Positions 17,945-31,660 of a stretch of 64,000 bases of DNA are shown piece after piece (the stretch's first letter is position 1; each line of letters opens with the position of its first letter). Both the position numbers and the translations under genes were made by a program. The DNA lies in NCBI RefSeq assembly GCF_002553505.1, contig NZ_PDCP01000015.1:49660-113659 (forward strand). The letters run 5' to 3'. The notes beneath the pieces were generated by a model. The model was not told where the DNA came from and ran no database searches. It was given only the letters and a program-made list of their open reading frames with translations. Source of the DNA: Mycolicibacterium agri (lineage in GTDB: Bacteria > Actinomycetota > Actinomycetes > Mycobacteriales > Mycobacteriaceae).

Positions 17945-19116
17945 CCATCCGTCCACTCGGCATGCGACAACCAGTGTGCCGCCCTGCCCGCCCGTTCACG
18001 CAGAGTCGCCACATCATCGCCGACGATGTTGATGTGGCCGATCTTGCGGCCGGGCCGTTGCTCTTTGCCGTACAAGTGCACTTTCGCGTCGGGGATGCGG
18101 CCGAAGAGATGATGCAGCCGCTCGTCCATCTCCATGGCCGGTTTGTCCGGCCCGCCAATGACATTGGCCATCACCGTGACCGGCGCGATGGGGCTGGTGT
18201 CGCCGAGCGGATAGTCCAGAACCGCGCGCAGGTGTTGTTCAAACTGGCTGGTGCGCGCGCCGTCCATCGTCCAGTGCCCCGAATTGTGCGGCCGCATCGC
18301 CAGCTCGTTGACCACCAGCGCGCCGTCGGCGGTTTCGAACAACTCGACGGCAAGCACCCCGACCACACCGAGTTCAGCGGCCAGGCGGAGCGCCAATTGC
18401 TCTGCGGCGCTTGCTATTTCATCGTCCAGACCGGGCGCCGGGGCGACCACCTCGACGCAAATGCCGTCGCGTTGCACGGTCTCCACCACCGGCCACGCCG
18501 CGCCCTGACCGAACGGCGAGCGCGCCACCAGCGCGGCCAACTCTCGTCGCATCGCGACCTGTTCCTCGACCAGAACGGGGATTCCCGCAGCGAGGTTTCG
18601 GGACGCGAAATCGCGTGCCTCACCCAGGTCGTTCGCGATCAGCACGCCGCGGCCGTCGTAGCCGCCGCGCGCGGTCTTGACCACCACGGGCCTGCCGCCT
18701 GCGAACGCGTCGATCTCGGCGGCGGCGGACACCTCGGCGTAGCGCGGGATCGGCGCCCCGATGTCGGCCAGCTTTCGGCGCATCACCAGCTTGTCCTGGG
18801 CGTGGACCAGCGCCTGCGGCGGCGGCGCGACGTTGACGCCCTCGGCGATCAGCTTTTCCAGCAGGTCGGTGGGCACGTGCTCGTGGTCGAAGGTGAACGC
18901 GTCGGCGCCTTCGGCGGCGCGGCGCAGCGCGTCAAGGTCGGTGTGCGAGCCGATCACCACGTCGGGTGTGACCTGAGCCGCCGGATCGTCGGGTGTGACG
19001 GCCAGCACGCGCAGCGTCTGGCCCAGCGCGATCGCGGCCTGATGGGTCATCCTGGCCAGTTGGCCGCCGCCGATCATCGTCACCAGCGGGGTCTTAGGGG
19101 TGGGCACAGCGTTCAT
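17929..19116 (-). CDS. purK: N5-carboxyaminoimidazole ribonucleotide synthase PurK
   Basis: ATP-dependent carboxylation of AIR to N5-CAIR. The 395-residue ATP-grasp enzyme starts with a Rossmann-like [17 protein letters not shown], then [15 protein letters not shown] (ATP-binding glycine loop) and [34 protein letters not shown] (Mg2+-binding Glu/Asn). ATG at 19116. It is the first gene of purK-purE(-fadE25). The divergent gap to gtrA is 73 bp. Confidence 0.95.
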
Positions 19117-19175
19117 CGTGTCATGGCTGTAGGCGCCCTGACCTGCTCGGGTACACGTCGCCTAACGAATTTCCG

Positions 19176-19181
19176 TAGACT
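19176..19181 (+). promoter_or_regulatory. Candidate -10 for gtrA-family gene
   Basis: TAGACT 8 nt before the GTG at 19190; no ribosome-binding site. Confidence 0.35.
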
Positions 19182-19189
19182 TCAGTGTC

Positions 19190-19864
19190 GTGTCCTTCAC
19201 CGACGCCACGATCGCGCGGCTGCCAAGCCCGATCCGGCCGTACTTCGAACGGCACCATGAGCTCATCAAGTTCGCCATTGTCGGCGCGACGACGTTCGTC
19301 ATCGACTCGGCGGTCTTCTACACGCTGAAGCTGACGGTGCTGGAGCCCAAGCCTGTCACCGCCAAGATCATCGCCGGCATCGTCGCGGTAATCGCGTCCT
19401 ACATCCTCAACCGGGAATGGAGCTTCCGCGACCGCGGTGGCCGTGAACGCCACCACGAGGCGCTGCTGTTCTTCGCGTTCAGTGGCGTCGGGGTGCTGCT
19501 GTCGATGGCTCCGCTGTGGTTCTCCAGCTACGTGCTGCACCTGCGGGTGCCCGAGGTGTCGCTGACGACGGAGAACATCGCCGACTTCGTCTCCGCCTAC
19601 ATCCTTGGCAACCTGTTGCAGATGGCGTTCCGGTTCTGGGCGTTCCGCCGCTGGGTCTTCCCCGACGAGTTCGGCCGCAACCCGGACAAGGCGTTCGAGT
19701 CCACGTTCACCGCCGGCGGTCTGGCCGAGGCGATGGAGGAAGTACACGAACACCCCCATCACGTCTCCAACGTGACCCCGCTGCAGCGGGCCAGGCGCCG
19801 TCAACGCCTGCCGGAGGACCGGCTGTCGGACTCCTCGCCGCCGAGCGTGTCGAAGACTTCGTGA
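19190..19864 (+). CDS. GtrA-family membrane protein (Rv3277-like)
   Basis: A 224-residue protein with four predicted helices typical of GtrA: LIKFAIVGATTFVIDSAVFY, PVTAKIIAGIVAVIASYILNREWSF, LLFFAFSGVGVLLSMAPLWF and ENIADFVSAYILGNLLQMAF. The family helps flip polyprenyl-linked sugars or modify wall polysaccharides. The NREWSFRDR and FRFWAFRRWVF loops are family features. A His-rich cytoplasmic tail follows. The last 64 bp overlap the convergent PH-domain gene, so the C-terminal 20 residues may not be constrained. GTG start, probably leaderless. Confidence 0.85.
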   Translation: MSFTDATIARLPSPIRPYFERHHELIKFAIVGATTFVIDSAVFYTLKLTVLEPKPVTAKIIAGIVAVIASYILNREWSFRDRGGRERHHEALLFFAFSGVGVLLSMAPLWFSSYVLHLRVPEVSLTTENIADFVSAYILGNLLQMAFRFWAFRRWVFPDEFGRNPDKAFESTFTAGGLAEAMEEVHEHPHHVSNVTPLQRARRRQRLPEDRLSDSSPPSVSKTS

Positions 19865-20334
19865 TACAGCAGCGAGTGGACGCGCTCCACTCGCGGAATG
19901 TCGTTGAATTCCAATGGGTCCTGTGACGCCGACTCGATGATCAGCGTGCCCGTGCGCAGCATGCGGTCGACCAGGCCGTGCCGGAACTCCACGCTGTTGA
20001 TCCGGGCCAGCGGAATGTCGATGCCAGCACGGGTGATCAGGCCGTGGCGGAACATCACCCGCCGGTCGGTGATGACGAAGTGCGTCGTCAGCCAGTTCAA
20101 GAACGGCCACAGCGTCAGCCAGCCGACGATGATCAGCCAGACAGCCAGGATCACCAGCTGCACGACCATCTTGGCGGTGCCCCAGTCCTGCTGGTCGACG
20201 ACCGCGGCGGCGAACGCCGCGACGGCCGTGCTGAGGATCAGCACCAGCGCGGGCCCGATCAGCCGCTTCCAGTGCGGGTGACGGTGCAACACCACCTGTT
20301 CGTCGGCGGCCAGCACGTTATCCGGGTAACCCAC
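19801..20334 (-). CDS. Membrane protein with bacterial PH domain (Rv3278c-like)
   Basis: A 177-residue protein with two adjacent membrane helices (LIGPALVLILSTAVAAFAAAVV and MVVQLVILAVWLIIVGWLTLWPF) followed by a YdbS/bPH2-type domain: THFVITDRRVMFRHGLITRAGIDIPLARINSVEF, then GTLIIESASQDPLEFNDIP. These modules sit on the cytoplasmic membrane; function unknown. GTG start at 20334. It lies 11 bp downstream of birA on the same strand, so co-transcription with birA is likely. Its end is antisense to the gtrA end. Confidence 0.85.
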   Translation of the reverse strand: MGYPDNVLAADEQVVLHRHPHWKRLIGPALVLILSTAVAAFAAAVVDQQDWGTAKMVVQLVILAVWLIIVGWLTLWPFLNWLTTHFVITDRRVMFRHGLITRAGIDIPLARINSVEFRHGLVDRMLRTGTLIIESASQDPLEFNDIPRVERVHSLLYHEVFDTLGGEESDSRSSGRR

Positions 20335-20345
20335 GCTTTCGAACT

Positions 20346-22760
<2,415 letters not shown>

Positions 22761-22781
22761 GCGGCTGAGGAGCGGATTATC

Positions 22782-23069
22782 ATGAGCCACAACGAAACTC
22801 ACATCACCGAGGTCAGCGACCCGCGGCAGATGACTATCGACCAGCCGGCCAGCCAGGCCGTCGACGAGATCAACGTCCTCAAGGGCGAACCGACCCCCGA
22901 CGAGCTCGCGGCGCTGGTCGCGGTGCTCAGCGCCGCGACCGGGGGCGTCGTCGAGCCCGGCCCGCAGGAGATCAACCGGTGGGGCCATCCGGTCGACAAG
23001 CTTCGCTACGAGCCGTTCAGCTGGCAGCTGGTCACGCTGCGGGAGCGCACGCACATGCGGCGTAGCTGA
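22782..23069 (+). CDS. accE5: Acyl-CoA carboxylase epsilon subunit AccE5
   Basis: A 95-residue small subunit that bridges AccA3 and AccD5 in the mycobacterial long-chain/propionyl carboxylase. The conserved C-terminal part reads [23 protein letters not shown], then [20 protein letters not shown]. The N-terminal 25 residues are probably disordered. ATG 21 bp after the accD5 stop; matches Rv3281 in position. Confidence 0.93.
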   Translation: MSHNETHITEVSDPRQMTIDQPASQAVDEINVLKGEPTPDELAALVAVLSAATGGVVEPGPQEINRWGHPVDKLRYEPFSWQLVTLRERTHMRRS

Positions 23070-23086
23070 GCCGCGAACACTCGCCG

Positions 23087-23725
23087 ATGTCGCGCTTGGT
23101 GCTGGCCTCCGCCTCGCCGGGACGGCGAACCGTGCTGCGCCAGGCCGGAATTGACCCTGTCGTCAAGGTTTCGGGCGTCGACGAGGACGCCGTCATCGCC
23201 TCGCAGGGACCTACCGCCACACCCGCCGACGTGACGAATGCGCTCGCCGCCGCCAAGGCCGACGACGTCGCCGGCCGCCTCGACGCCGCCCTGCGGTCGA
23301 ATTGCGTTGTGGTGGGCTGTGATTCAATGCTTTTCGTCGACGGCGTGCTCCAGGGTAAGCCCCCGTCGGTGGAAGACGCCCGTGAGCAATGGCTTGCGAT
23401 GGGCGGCCGGTCCGGCGTGCTGTACACCGGGCACTGCGTCATCCGATTGAATGACGGCGCCGGCGCGCACCGCCAGACCCAATCGAGAGCCACCACAGTT
23501 CATTTCGCCAAGCCGACGGGGACCGACCTGACGGCGTACCTGGCCAGCGGAGAGTCGCTGCACGTGGCGGGCGGCTTCACCATCGACGGGCTGGGCGGCT
23601 GGTTCGTCGACGGTATCGACGGCGACCCGTCGAATGTGGTGGGCCTGTCGCTGCCAACGCTGCGCGACTTGTTGGCCCGCGCAGGGGTGTCGATCGCCGA
23701 ACTGTGGGCTGACAACCCGCTGTAG
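23087..23725 (+). CDS. maf: Maf-family nucleotide pyrophosphatase
   Basis: Hydrolyses non-canonical or modified nucleoside triphosphates to monophosphates. The 212 residues begin [18 protein letters not shown], the Maf substrate loop, with Gly where many members have Arg (SPRR). The catalytic acid region [19 protein letters not shown] and the C-terminal [29 protein letters not shown] are present. Position matches Rv3282. 17 bp after accE5, same operon. Confidence 0.92.
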   Translation: MSRLVLASASPGRRTVLRQAGIDPVVKVSGVDEDAVIASQGPTATPADVTNALAAAKADDVAGRLDAALRSNCVVVGCDSMLFVDGVLQGKPPSVEDAREQWLAMGGRSGVLYTGHCVIRLNDGAGAHRQTQSRATTVHFAKPTGTDLTAYLASGESLHVAGGFTIDGLGGWFVDGIDGDPSNVVGLSLPTLRDLLARAGVSIAELWADNPL

Positions 23726-23728
23726 GCT
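23723..23728 (+). promoter_or_regulatory. Possible internal -10 for sseA
   Basis: TAGGCT is 7 nt before the sseA GTG, but its TAG is also the maf stop codon, so the match may be chance. No Shine-Dalgarno site serves the GTG. Confidence 0.25.
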
Positions 23729-23735
23729 CGGTGTT

Positions 23736-24632
23736 GTGCCACTTCCTCCTGATCCCGATCCCAGCCTGGCCCGCTACGCCCACCCCGAGCGGTTGGTGAC
23801 CCCCGATTGGCTTTCGGGCAACCTCGGCAGGCCCGGCCTGGCTGTCGTCGAATCCGACGAAGATGTGCTGCTCTACGACACCGGCCACATTCCCGGCGCG
23901 GTGAAGATCGACTGGCATACGGACCTCAACGATCCGCACGTGCGCGACTACATCAACGGTGAGCAGTTCGCCGACCTGATGAACCGCAAGGGCATCGCCC
24001 GCGACGACACCGTGGTCATCTACGGCGACAAGAGCAACTGGTGGGCGGCCTACGCGCTGTGGGTGTTCACCCTGTTCGGCCACCCCGACGTCCGGCTGCT
24101 CGACGGCGGGCGCGATCTGTGGATCTCCGACGGCCGCGAAACCACGCTGGAGGTCCCGAACAAGCAGACCACGGGATATCCGGTGGTCGAGCGCAACGAC
24201 GCGCTGATCCGCGCGTTCAAGGAAGACGTCCTCGCCAGCCTCGGGAAGGCGCCGCTGATCGACGTGCGTTCCCCGCAGGAGTACACCGGCGAACGCACGC
24301 ACATGCCGGACTACCCCGAGGAAGGCGCGCTGCGCGGCGGCCACATCCCCACCGCCGTGTCGATTCCGTGGGCCAAGGCCGCGCAGGACAACGGCCGGTT
24401 CCGCAGCCGCGAGGAACTCGAGGAGCTCTACGGCTTCATCAAGCCCGAGGACAACACCATCGTCTACTGCCGCATCGGTGAACGGTCCAGCCACACCTGG
24501 TTCGTGTTGACCCATCTGCTGGGGCTGCCGAACGTGCGCAACTACGACGGCTCCTGGACCGAGTGGGGCAACACGGTGCGGGTGCCCGTGGTGGCAGGGC
24601 CCGAACCTGGCGAGGCACCGGGGTCGTCATGA
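23736..24632 (+). CDS. sseA: Thiosulfate/3-mercaptopyruvate sulfurtransferase SseA
   Basis: A 298-residue tandem rhodanese. The first domain (about 10-145) is inactive and structural ([19 protein letters not shown]). The second (about 165-285) has the active loop [11 protein letters not shown] with the sulfur-carrying Cys at about residue 245. Expected to move sulfane sulfur to acceptors. The GTG at 23736 gives the N-terminus [19 protein letters not shown], like Rv3283. The stop overlaps the sufE-like gene as ATGA, which suggests direct sulfur hand-over between the products. Confidence 0.93.
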   Translation: MPLPPDPDPSLARYAHPERLVTPDWLSGNLGRPGLAVVESDEDVLLYDTGHIPGAVKIDWHTDLNDPHVRDYINGEQFADLMNRKGIARDDTVVIYGDKSNWWAAYALWVFTLFGHPDVRLLDGGRDLWISDGRETTLEVPNKQTTGYPVVERNDALIRAFKEDVLASLGKAPLIDVRSPQEYTGERTHMPDYPEEGALRGGHIPTAVSIPWAKAAQDNGRFRSREELEELYGFIKPEDNTIVYCRIGERSSHTWFVLTHLLGLPNVRNYDGSWTEWGNTVRVPVVAGPEPGEAPGSS

Positions 24633-25042
24633 CCGGCATGCCACCCGCGCTGGCCGAGGTGGTCTCCGACTTCAAAGAGGTGCAAGGCCAGGACAAGCTC
24701 CAGCTGCTACTGGAATTCGCAGGCGAGCTTCCGCCGCTGCCCGCCGAATTGGAAGAGGCGGCGATGGAGCCGGTGCCGGAATGCCAGTCGCCGCTGTTTC
24801 TGCACGTCGACGCCGAAGACCGCGAGCATGTGCGGCTGTATTTCAGCGCGCCGCCCGAGGCGCCGACGACCCGCGGCTTCGCGTCGATCCTGGCGGCGGG
24901 CCTCGACAACCAGCCGGCCGACGACATCTTGGCCGTGCCCGACGACTTCTACACCGAGCTGGGGCTGGCGGCGCTGATCAGCCCGCTGCGGCTGCGCGGC
25001 ATGTCGGCGATGCTGGCCAGGATCAAGAAGCGCTTGCGGTAA
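24629..25042 (+). CDS. SufE-family sulfur acceptor (Rv3284-like)
   Basis: A 137-residue SufE-type protein. The sulfur-accepting Cys is at about residue 52 in [12 protein letters not shown]; the C-terminal IL...[26 protein letters not shown] is typical of the fold. SufE proteins receive persulfide and stimulate cysteine desulfurases. Because it is coupled by a 4-nt overlap to sseA and not to a suf operon, the donor may be SseA. The start at 24629 is set by that overlap. Confidence 0.88.
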   Translation: MTGMPPALAEVVSDFKEVQGQDKLQLLLEFAGELPPLPAELEEAAMEPVPECQSPLFLHVDAEDREHVRLYFSAPPEAPTTRGFASILAAGLDNQPADDILAVPDDFYTELGLAALISPLRLRGMSAMLARIKKRLR

Positions 25043-25200
25043 GGGGCCCTGGTTAGCGCCGACGCATACTTCAGCGCGAGATCCCTGAGGGCGGCCGGTC
25101 CATCCACGCTCAGGTTGCCCGCCGCGCCGGTGACGATCGCCACCTGATCTTGAGAAAGTGCTGCGGCAGCGCAGCTAGCCGGACGGCTATCCAGGGTCAA

Positions 25201-25229
25201 TTGCCCTAGGCACGGCGTGGGCGCATAAA
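25201..25229 (+). promoter_or_regulatory. Candidate sigma-A-type promoter for accA3
   Basis: TTGCCC, a 17-nt spacer, then CATAAA, in the 256-bp gap between the sufE-like gene and accA3. It is the best -35/-10 pair seen there. The rest of the gap holds no convincing gene. Confidence 0.35.
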
Positions 25230-25250
25230 CTGCGCGGGTTACATTCTTAA

Positions 25251-27089
<1,839 letters not shown>

Positions 27090-27106
27090 CCGCGACGCCT
27101 CCGGGC

Positions 27107-27802
27107 TCAGTCGGGGGTGACCAGGCTGCGCTGCTCCAACGGCGTCCCGAAGTACTTTGCGTTCTGGTCGACGACGACCGATTTGTCATCGCCGCGCCGG
27201 GCCAGCGATTCGCGGGCCATCTGCTCGAACGAAATCTTCTCCGGCCCACCGATATTCACGTAGTCGTTGAGCGGATCGGCAAGCGCGGCGCGGGCGACCT
27301 CTTCGGCCACCCGGTCGGCCGCGATCGGCTGGATCAGCGCGTCGGGAACACGCACTTCGTCTCCGACGGTCAGCGAGTCGGTGATCTGGTCGGTGAATTC
27401 GGAGAACTGCGTGGCGCGCACGATCGTGCACGGCAGGCCTGACTCGGTGATGATCTTCTCCTGCGCGAACTTGGCCCGCATGTAGCCACTTTCCGGAAGG
27501 CCGTCCACCCCGACGATCGACAGCGCGACGTAGTGGCCGACGCCGGCTTTCTTCGCCTCCTCCACCAGGTGGCTCGCCGCCGTGGTGAAGAAGTCCATCA
27601 CCGGATCGTCTTCGAACGACGGTGAGTTCAGCACGTCGATCAGGACATCGGCCCCGGCGAGCGCGTCGGCCAGTCCCTGACCGGTCAACACGTCGACGCC
27701 GGTGTTGCGGGACGCGGCGACGACCTCGTGGCCGTCCGCCTTCAGCAGTTCAACAAGCTTGGATCCGATCAGGCCGCTGGCCCCAATCACTGCGATTTTC
27801 AT
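27107..27802 (-). CDS. Atypical SDR / NmrA-like NAD(P)-binding protein
   Basis: A 231-residue protein with the NAD(P) motif VIGASGLIGSKLVELL at the very N-terminus and VALSIVGVDGLPESGYMRAKFAQE in the middle. The YxxxK pair is represented by Y(MRA)K. It belongs with NmrA/YtfG-like proteins that act as NADPH-dependent reductases or redox sensors. ATG at 27802 starts the fold; an ATG three codons upstream also fits. It opens the region that is not in the remembered M. tuberculosis order and converges on accA3 with a 17-bp gap. Confidence 0.75.
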   Translation of the reverse strand: MKIAVIGASGLIGSKLVELLKADGHEVVAASRNTGVDVLTGQGLADALAGADVLIDVLNSPSFEDDPVMDFFTTAASHLVEEAKKAGVGHYVALSIVGVDGLPESGYMRAKFAQEKIITESGLPCTIVRATQFSEFTDQITDSLTVGDEVRVPDALIQPIAADRVAEEVARAALADPLNDYVNIGGPEKISFEQMARESLARRGDDKSVVVDQNAKYFGTPLEQRSLVTPD

Positions 27803-27850
27803 GACTACCATTAGCCCTCTCGGCACCCGCCGAAAGCAATGGGCGCGCGC

Positions 27851-28585
27851 TCACACCTGGTCGACGATGACGCTGGCCAACCGAATCTCGGCGTTGTCTC
27901 CGCGGATGCCCACACCGCCGTCACCGTGCAGCGCGGGACAGCCGACACCGCTGTCGATGGCCTCGACCGGTATCCCGTCGCGCACGGCGGCGATATGCAC
28001 CGTCCCGTCCGGCAGGTCAGCCACGGTCACTGTGACGTGCTGCCACTGCCCCTGCGGGATCGGCGCATCCGGTCTCGACGGGCTGAGGTCGTAATAGGTG
28101 CCGCCGTTCGAGTCGCCGCCGGGGCACTTCTTTTTGATGATCATCGTGGCGTCGCGCCGGTCGACGCTGATCGCGTAGAGCTCGCGATCCGACCGGTACC
28201 GCACCCACAGATGGGCGCCGTCGTAGTCCTGGGCCGGCGTGCGCGGGGATTCCACTAGCGCATCGACACGCAGCGTGACCGACATTTCCAGATCGTCGAA
28301 ACCACGGTTGCGCGAGACCATGCGGAAGACCGCCGAGCCGGTCGCTCCTGGGAAGTCGCCGGCGTCGGGATGACCCGTCCACCCGGTGCCCGCGGTCCGA
28401 AACAGCGATCCGCTGGTGACTTCCCAATTGGTGTCGTCTTCGGCGGGCTTGCCCTCCGCGGCGATCAGCCCGTCGGGTCCGATGAACGTCTCTGCGATGC
28501 GCGCGGGAGCCGCTGTCGCGGTCGTGCACCCTGACGCTGCCAGGCACGCGACCGCAACCGAGGCCGCGACTCTACATAGAGCCAT
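27851..28585 (-). CDS. Lipoprotein with concanavalin-like beta-sandwich domain
   Basis: A 244-residue predicted lipoprotein. The signal peptide MALCRVAASVAVACLAASGC ends in a lipobox-like ASGC, so Cys20 should be acylated. The mature part looks like a single beta-sandwich (WEVTSGSLFRT, FDDLEMSVTLRVDAL, HLWVRYRSDRELYAISVDRRD, WQHVTVTVADLPDGTVHIAAV), the layout of LamG/glucanase-like carbohydrate-binding domains. No catalytic Glu motif is evident. It is divergent from the exopolysaccharide genes across an AT-rich gap. A role in binding that polymer is inferred from place and fold only. Confidence 0.65.
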   Translation of the reverse strand: MALCRVAASVAVACLAASGCTTATAAPARIAETFIGPDGLIAAEGKPAEDDTNWEVTSGSLFRTAGTGWTGHPDAGDFPGATGSAVFRMVSRNRGFDDLEMSVTLRVDALVESPRTPAQDYDGAHLWVRYRSDRELYAISVDRRDATMIIKKKCPGGDSNGGTYYDLSPSRPDAPIPQGQWQHVTVTVADLPDGTVHIAAVRDGIPVEAIDSGVGCPALHGDGGVGIRGDNAEIRLASVIVDQV

Positions 28586-28966
28586 TCGCGCCTCCCACCT
28601 GTGGTATCGCCATCTTGTGATGGCAGAAATGAGTTAACTATAGCGGCCAGGCGGCGTATCGGGCCAACGAAGGCATCATCGCACGTCACACCAGCGTTTC
28701 CGACATCATTCTGCAGATTTGGCAAATTTACTGTGAAAAGGTTAGCTTGGCGAAAAGTCAGCGTCTACATCGCTATATCTCTGCCGTTGCGACATATACG
28801 ACATGTTTCGGCGAAATCTATTCGAACTAGTGAGGTACGTCACAAAGCTACTTGAAAGTGAAACGGTCTGTTATTTTCGTACCCGTAACTTCGATTTCAG
28901 CAAACTATCTAGTTGCTATCGGCAACGGAGCTGAAACCGAGGCCCGCCCATCGAAGGAGGCTGCAC
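28586..28966. other. AT-rich divergent regulatory region of the polysaccharide locus
   Basis: 381 bp with no convincing gene. From about 28715 to 28915 base composition is clearly more AT-rich than the rest of the window, with A/T runs such as TTATTTTCG and GAAAAG. It separates the lipoprotein gene from the dehydrogenase-synthase-deacetylase genes and should hold both promoters. I see no good SigF-type site. The dehydrogenase GTG at 28967 has AAGGAGG at 28954-28960. Confidence 0.55.
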
Positions 28967-30304
28967 GTGCCGGTTGAAGAGAAGCTGGCATCGGCCACGA
29001 GAAGTGTTCACAGGCCAGAACGGGGAGAACAGTCGAGACAGTCAACACGCGCGATGTCCTTCGCGGTGGTCGGACTGGGCTACGTCGGACTGCCGACGGC
29101 GCTGAGTCTCACCGGCGACGACGTCGAACTCATCGGGTTCGACATCAGCGAAGCGCGGCTGCACGCCATCCGGTCCGGCCGGGTCGACCTGCTGCCCCGT
29201 GACGTGCACCGCCTGCATGACGCACTGGCCGCCGATGCGCTGACGCTGACGGCCGAGCCGGCGCAACTGGCGGCCGCCGACGTGGTGCTGATCTGCGTGC
29301 CGACGCCCGTCGACCACCACCTGACGCCGGACTTGGGCGCGCTGCGCGGCGCGTGCGACACCGTGGTCCGGCACGCGAAGGCCGGCCAGACCATCGTGTT
29401 GACGTCCACCACCTACCCGGGCTGCACCCGCGACATGCTGGTCGAGCCGCTGCAGGCGCGCGGATTCGCCGTCGGCCGCGACGTTTTCGTGGCGTTCAGC
29501 CCCGAGCGTATCGATCCCGGCGTCGACGAGCATCGCCCCGAAATGACACCGCGCGTCGTCGGCGGCGTGACGGCACAGTGCAGCGCGAAGGCCGCCGAGG
29601 TGCTCGGGCGCACCGCGGCAGTCCTCCACATGGTTTCCTCACCGGAGGCCGCCGAGATGACCAAACTCGTGGAGAACTCGTTTCGCGCCGTCAACATCGC
29701 ACTGGCCAACGAATTCGCGTCTGCGGCACGCGAATTGAGCGTCGACGTGATGGAGGTCATCGGCGCGGCGGCCACCAAGCCGTACGGCTTCATGCCGTTC
29801 TATCCGGGGCCGGGAGTCGGCGGTCACTGCATTCCGTGCGATCCGCACTACCTGCTGTGGCAGCTGCGCGCCCAACGCACGTCGTTGCCCGTGATGGAGT
29901 CGGCCATGACCGCCATCTCGCGCAGGCCGCTCGATGTCGTCGACGAGGCCCGCCGCGTGCTCGCCGACCGGGGAAAGCCGTTGCGCGGCGCACGGGTCCT
30001 CGTCGTGGGAGTCGCCTACAAGCCCGGTGTGGCCGACGTGCGGGAGTCGCCTGCGCTCCTCATCCTCGACCGGCTGATCACCGAGGGCGCGCACACCAGC
30101 TTCACGGACCCCGAGATTCAGCTTCTCCGCACGCCGGACGGGCACGAACTGCTCGGCCACGCCAAACCCGATGAGTGTCAGTGGGATCTGGTCATCGTGC
30201 ACACAATTCATCCCGGCGAGCAGCTCGACTGGCTGGCCGAACAGCCCGCGGTGCTCGACAGCACATACCGAATGACGCAGCTCGAGCAACGCCATGTCAT
30301 CTGA
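28967..30304 (+). CDS. Nucleotide-sugar 6-dehydrogenase (UDP-HexNAc dehydrogenase type)
   Basis: Oxidises C6 of a UDP-sugar to a uronic acid with two NAD+. The 445-residue protein has the NAD motif AVVGLGYVGLPTAL (residues 33-46), STTYPGCTRDML, AFSPERIDPG, the helix EMTKLVENSFRAVNIALANE, and the catalytic Cys at 288 in GPGVGGHCIPCDPHYL. STTYPG and SPERIDPG resemble UDP-GlcNAc/ManNAc dehydrogenases (WbpA/WecC group) more than UDP-glucose dehydrogenases, so UDP-GlcNAcA or UDP-ManNAcA is the likely product. GTG start with a strong site. The synthase gene follows after 45 bp. Confidence 0.85.
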   Translation: MPVEEKLASATRSVHRPERGEQSRQSTRAMSFAVVGLGYVGLPTALSLTGDDVELIGFDISEARLHAIRSGRVDLLPRDVHRLHDALAADALTLTAEPAQLAAADVVLICVPTPVDHHLTPDLGALRGACDTVVRHAKAGQTIVLTSTTYPGCTRDMLVEPLQARGFAVGRDVFVAFSPERIDPGVDEHRPEMTPRVVGGVTAQCSAKAAEVLGRTAAVLHMVSSPEAAEMTKLVENSFRAVNIALANEFASAARELSVDVMEVIGAAATKPYGFMPFYPGPGVGGHCIPCDPHYLLWQLRAQRTSLPVMESAMTAISRRPLDVVDEARRVLADRGKPLRGARVLVVGVAYKPGVADVRESPALLILDRLITEGAHTSFTDPEIQLLRTPDGHELLGHAKPDECQWDLVIVHTIHPGEQLDWLAEQPAVLDSTYRMTQLEQRHVI

Positions 30305-30349
30305 CCGCCGCCCACCGGTGGCCGCGGCGAACCACAGCGAAGGGATCTC

Positions 30350-31660
30350 ATGACACTGCTCGCCGCCCCGCCGCCCCGGCACGCCGAGCCGCACACGCCG
30401 CGCCGGGCATCCGAAAACACGCTTCGCGCAGTGCTTCTCATCGCGCTCGTCGCGATCGTATTGACGATCTGCGTGCAGAAGATCGACAGCTTCGACAACC
30501 TGCGGCGCGACCCGTTCTGGGCCGTCTACAGCATCGTGGTGACGACGTTCATCTTCTCCCGCTTCGTGCTGGCCTGGCTGTACCGCGTGCCCCCGCCCAG
30601 CGCCGCGATGACATACCGCCCCACCGTGGCGATCATCGTGCCCGCATACAACGAACCCGACATCGCCCGCACGCTGCTCGCGTGCCTGGGCGCCCATTAT
30701 CCGGCCGACCGGCTGCGCGTTGTGGTCGTCGACGACAAGTCCACCGACGACACGCTGCAACGGATCAACGAGGTCGCGGCCGCCCACCCGGAGCTGGTGG
30801 TGATCGAGTCGGAACGCAACCGCGGCAAGCGCCACGCCATGGCCACGGGGATCGCGGCCGCGGGCGACGCCGAGATCCTGGTCTTCATCGACTCCGACTC
30901 ACGCGTCAGCGCCGGCGCCGTCAAACGGCTTGTCCGCTACTTCGCCGACCCGACGGTCGGCGCGGTCGCAGGCCATACCGATGTCGCCAACAAGGATGTC
31001 AACATCCTGACCCGGATGCAGTCGATGCAGTATTACATCGCGTTTCGGATCTACAAGTCGGCCGAAGCGTTGTTCGGGGCGGTGATGTGCTGCTCAGGCT
31101 GCTTCTCGGGCTATCGCCGCAAAGCCGTCGAACCCGTCCTCGACGCCTGGCTAAATCAGCGATTCCTCGGGCGGCCAAGCACTTTCGGCGACGACCGCAG
31201 CCTGACCAACTTCCTGCTGCCCCATTGGCGGGTGCTGTATGCGCCCGACGCGCAGGCCTACACCAATGTCCCGGAGCGGCTCCAGCAGTTCCTGCGTCAG
31301 CAGTTGCGGTGGAAGAAGAGCTGGCTTCGGGAAGCGCCGCGGGCGGCGAGGGCGGTGTTCCGCAAGAACCCGGTGGCCGTGCTGATGTTCGGCCTGAGCC
31401 TCGTTCTGCCGCTGCTTGCGCCGCAGGTGGTGTTGCGGGCGTTCGTCGTCCAACCGCACTTCATCAGCCAACTGCCCTACTGGTATTTCGGCGGCGTCGC
31501 GGCGATGGCCATCATCTACGGCCTGTACTACCGCATGAACAAGCCGGACAAGCGCTGGTATCTGGGAATCTTCTTCACGATGTTCTACACCGTCGTCCTC
31601 GTGTTGCAACTGCCGTATGCGATGGCCACCATCCGCGATTCGAAATGGGGAACCCGATGA
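30350..31660 (+). CDS. Processive membrane glycosyltransferase, hyaluronan-synthase/NodC-like (GT2)
   Basis: A 436-residue polysaccharide synthase. Two N-terminal helices (about 25-44, 57-79) precede the GT2 domain: VVDDKSTDDT (128), the metal site FIDSDSR (179-185), CCSGCFSGYRR, the catalytic base GDDRSLTNFLL (280), and the polymer-gating QQLRWKKSW (317-325). Three C-terminal helices form the channel. Order and spacing of DSD, GDD and QxxRW are those of hyaluronan synthase, NodC and poly-GlcNAc synthases. It likely polymerises UDP-HexNAc, UDP-HexNAcA or both while exporting the chain. ATG with AAGGGA upstream; the stop overlaps the deacetylase as ATGA. Confidence 0.88.
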   Translation: MTLLAAPPPRHAEPHTPRRASENTLRAVLLIALVAIVLTICVQKIDSFDNLRRDPFWAVYSIVVTTFIFSRFVLAWLYRVPPPSAAMTYRPTVAIIVPAYNEPDIARTLLACLGAHYPADRLRVVVVDDKSTDDTLQRINEVAAAHPELVVIESERNRGKRHAMATGIAAAGDAEILVFIDSDSRVSAGAVKRLVRYFADPTVGAVAGHTDVANKDVNILTRMQSMQYYIAFRIYKSAEALFGAVMCCSGCFSGYRRKAVEPVLDAWLNQRFLGRPSTFGDDRSLTNFLLPHWRVLYAPDAQAYTNVPERLQQFLRQQLRWKKSWLREAPRAARAVFRKNPVAVLMFGLSLVLPLLAPQVVLRAFVVQPHFISQLPYWYFGGVAAMAIIYGLYYRMNKPDKRWYLGIFFTMFYTVVLVLQLPYAMATIRDSKWGTR

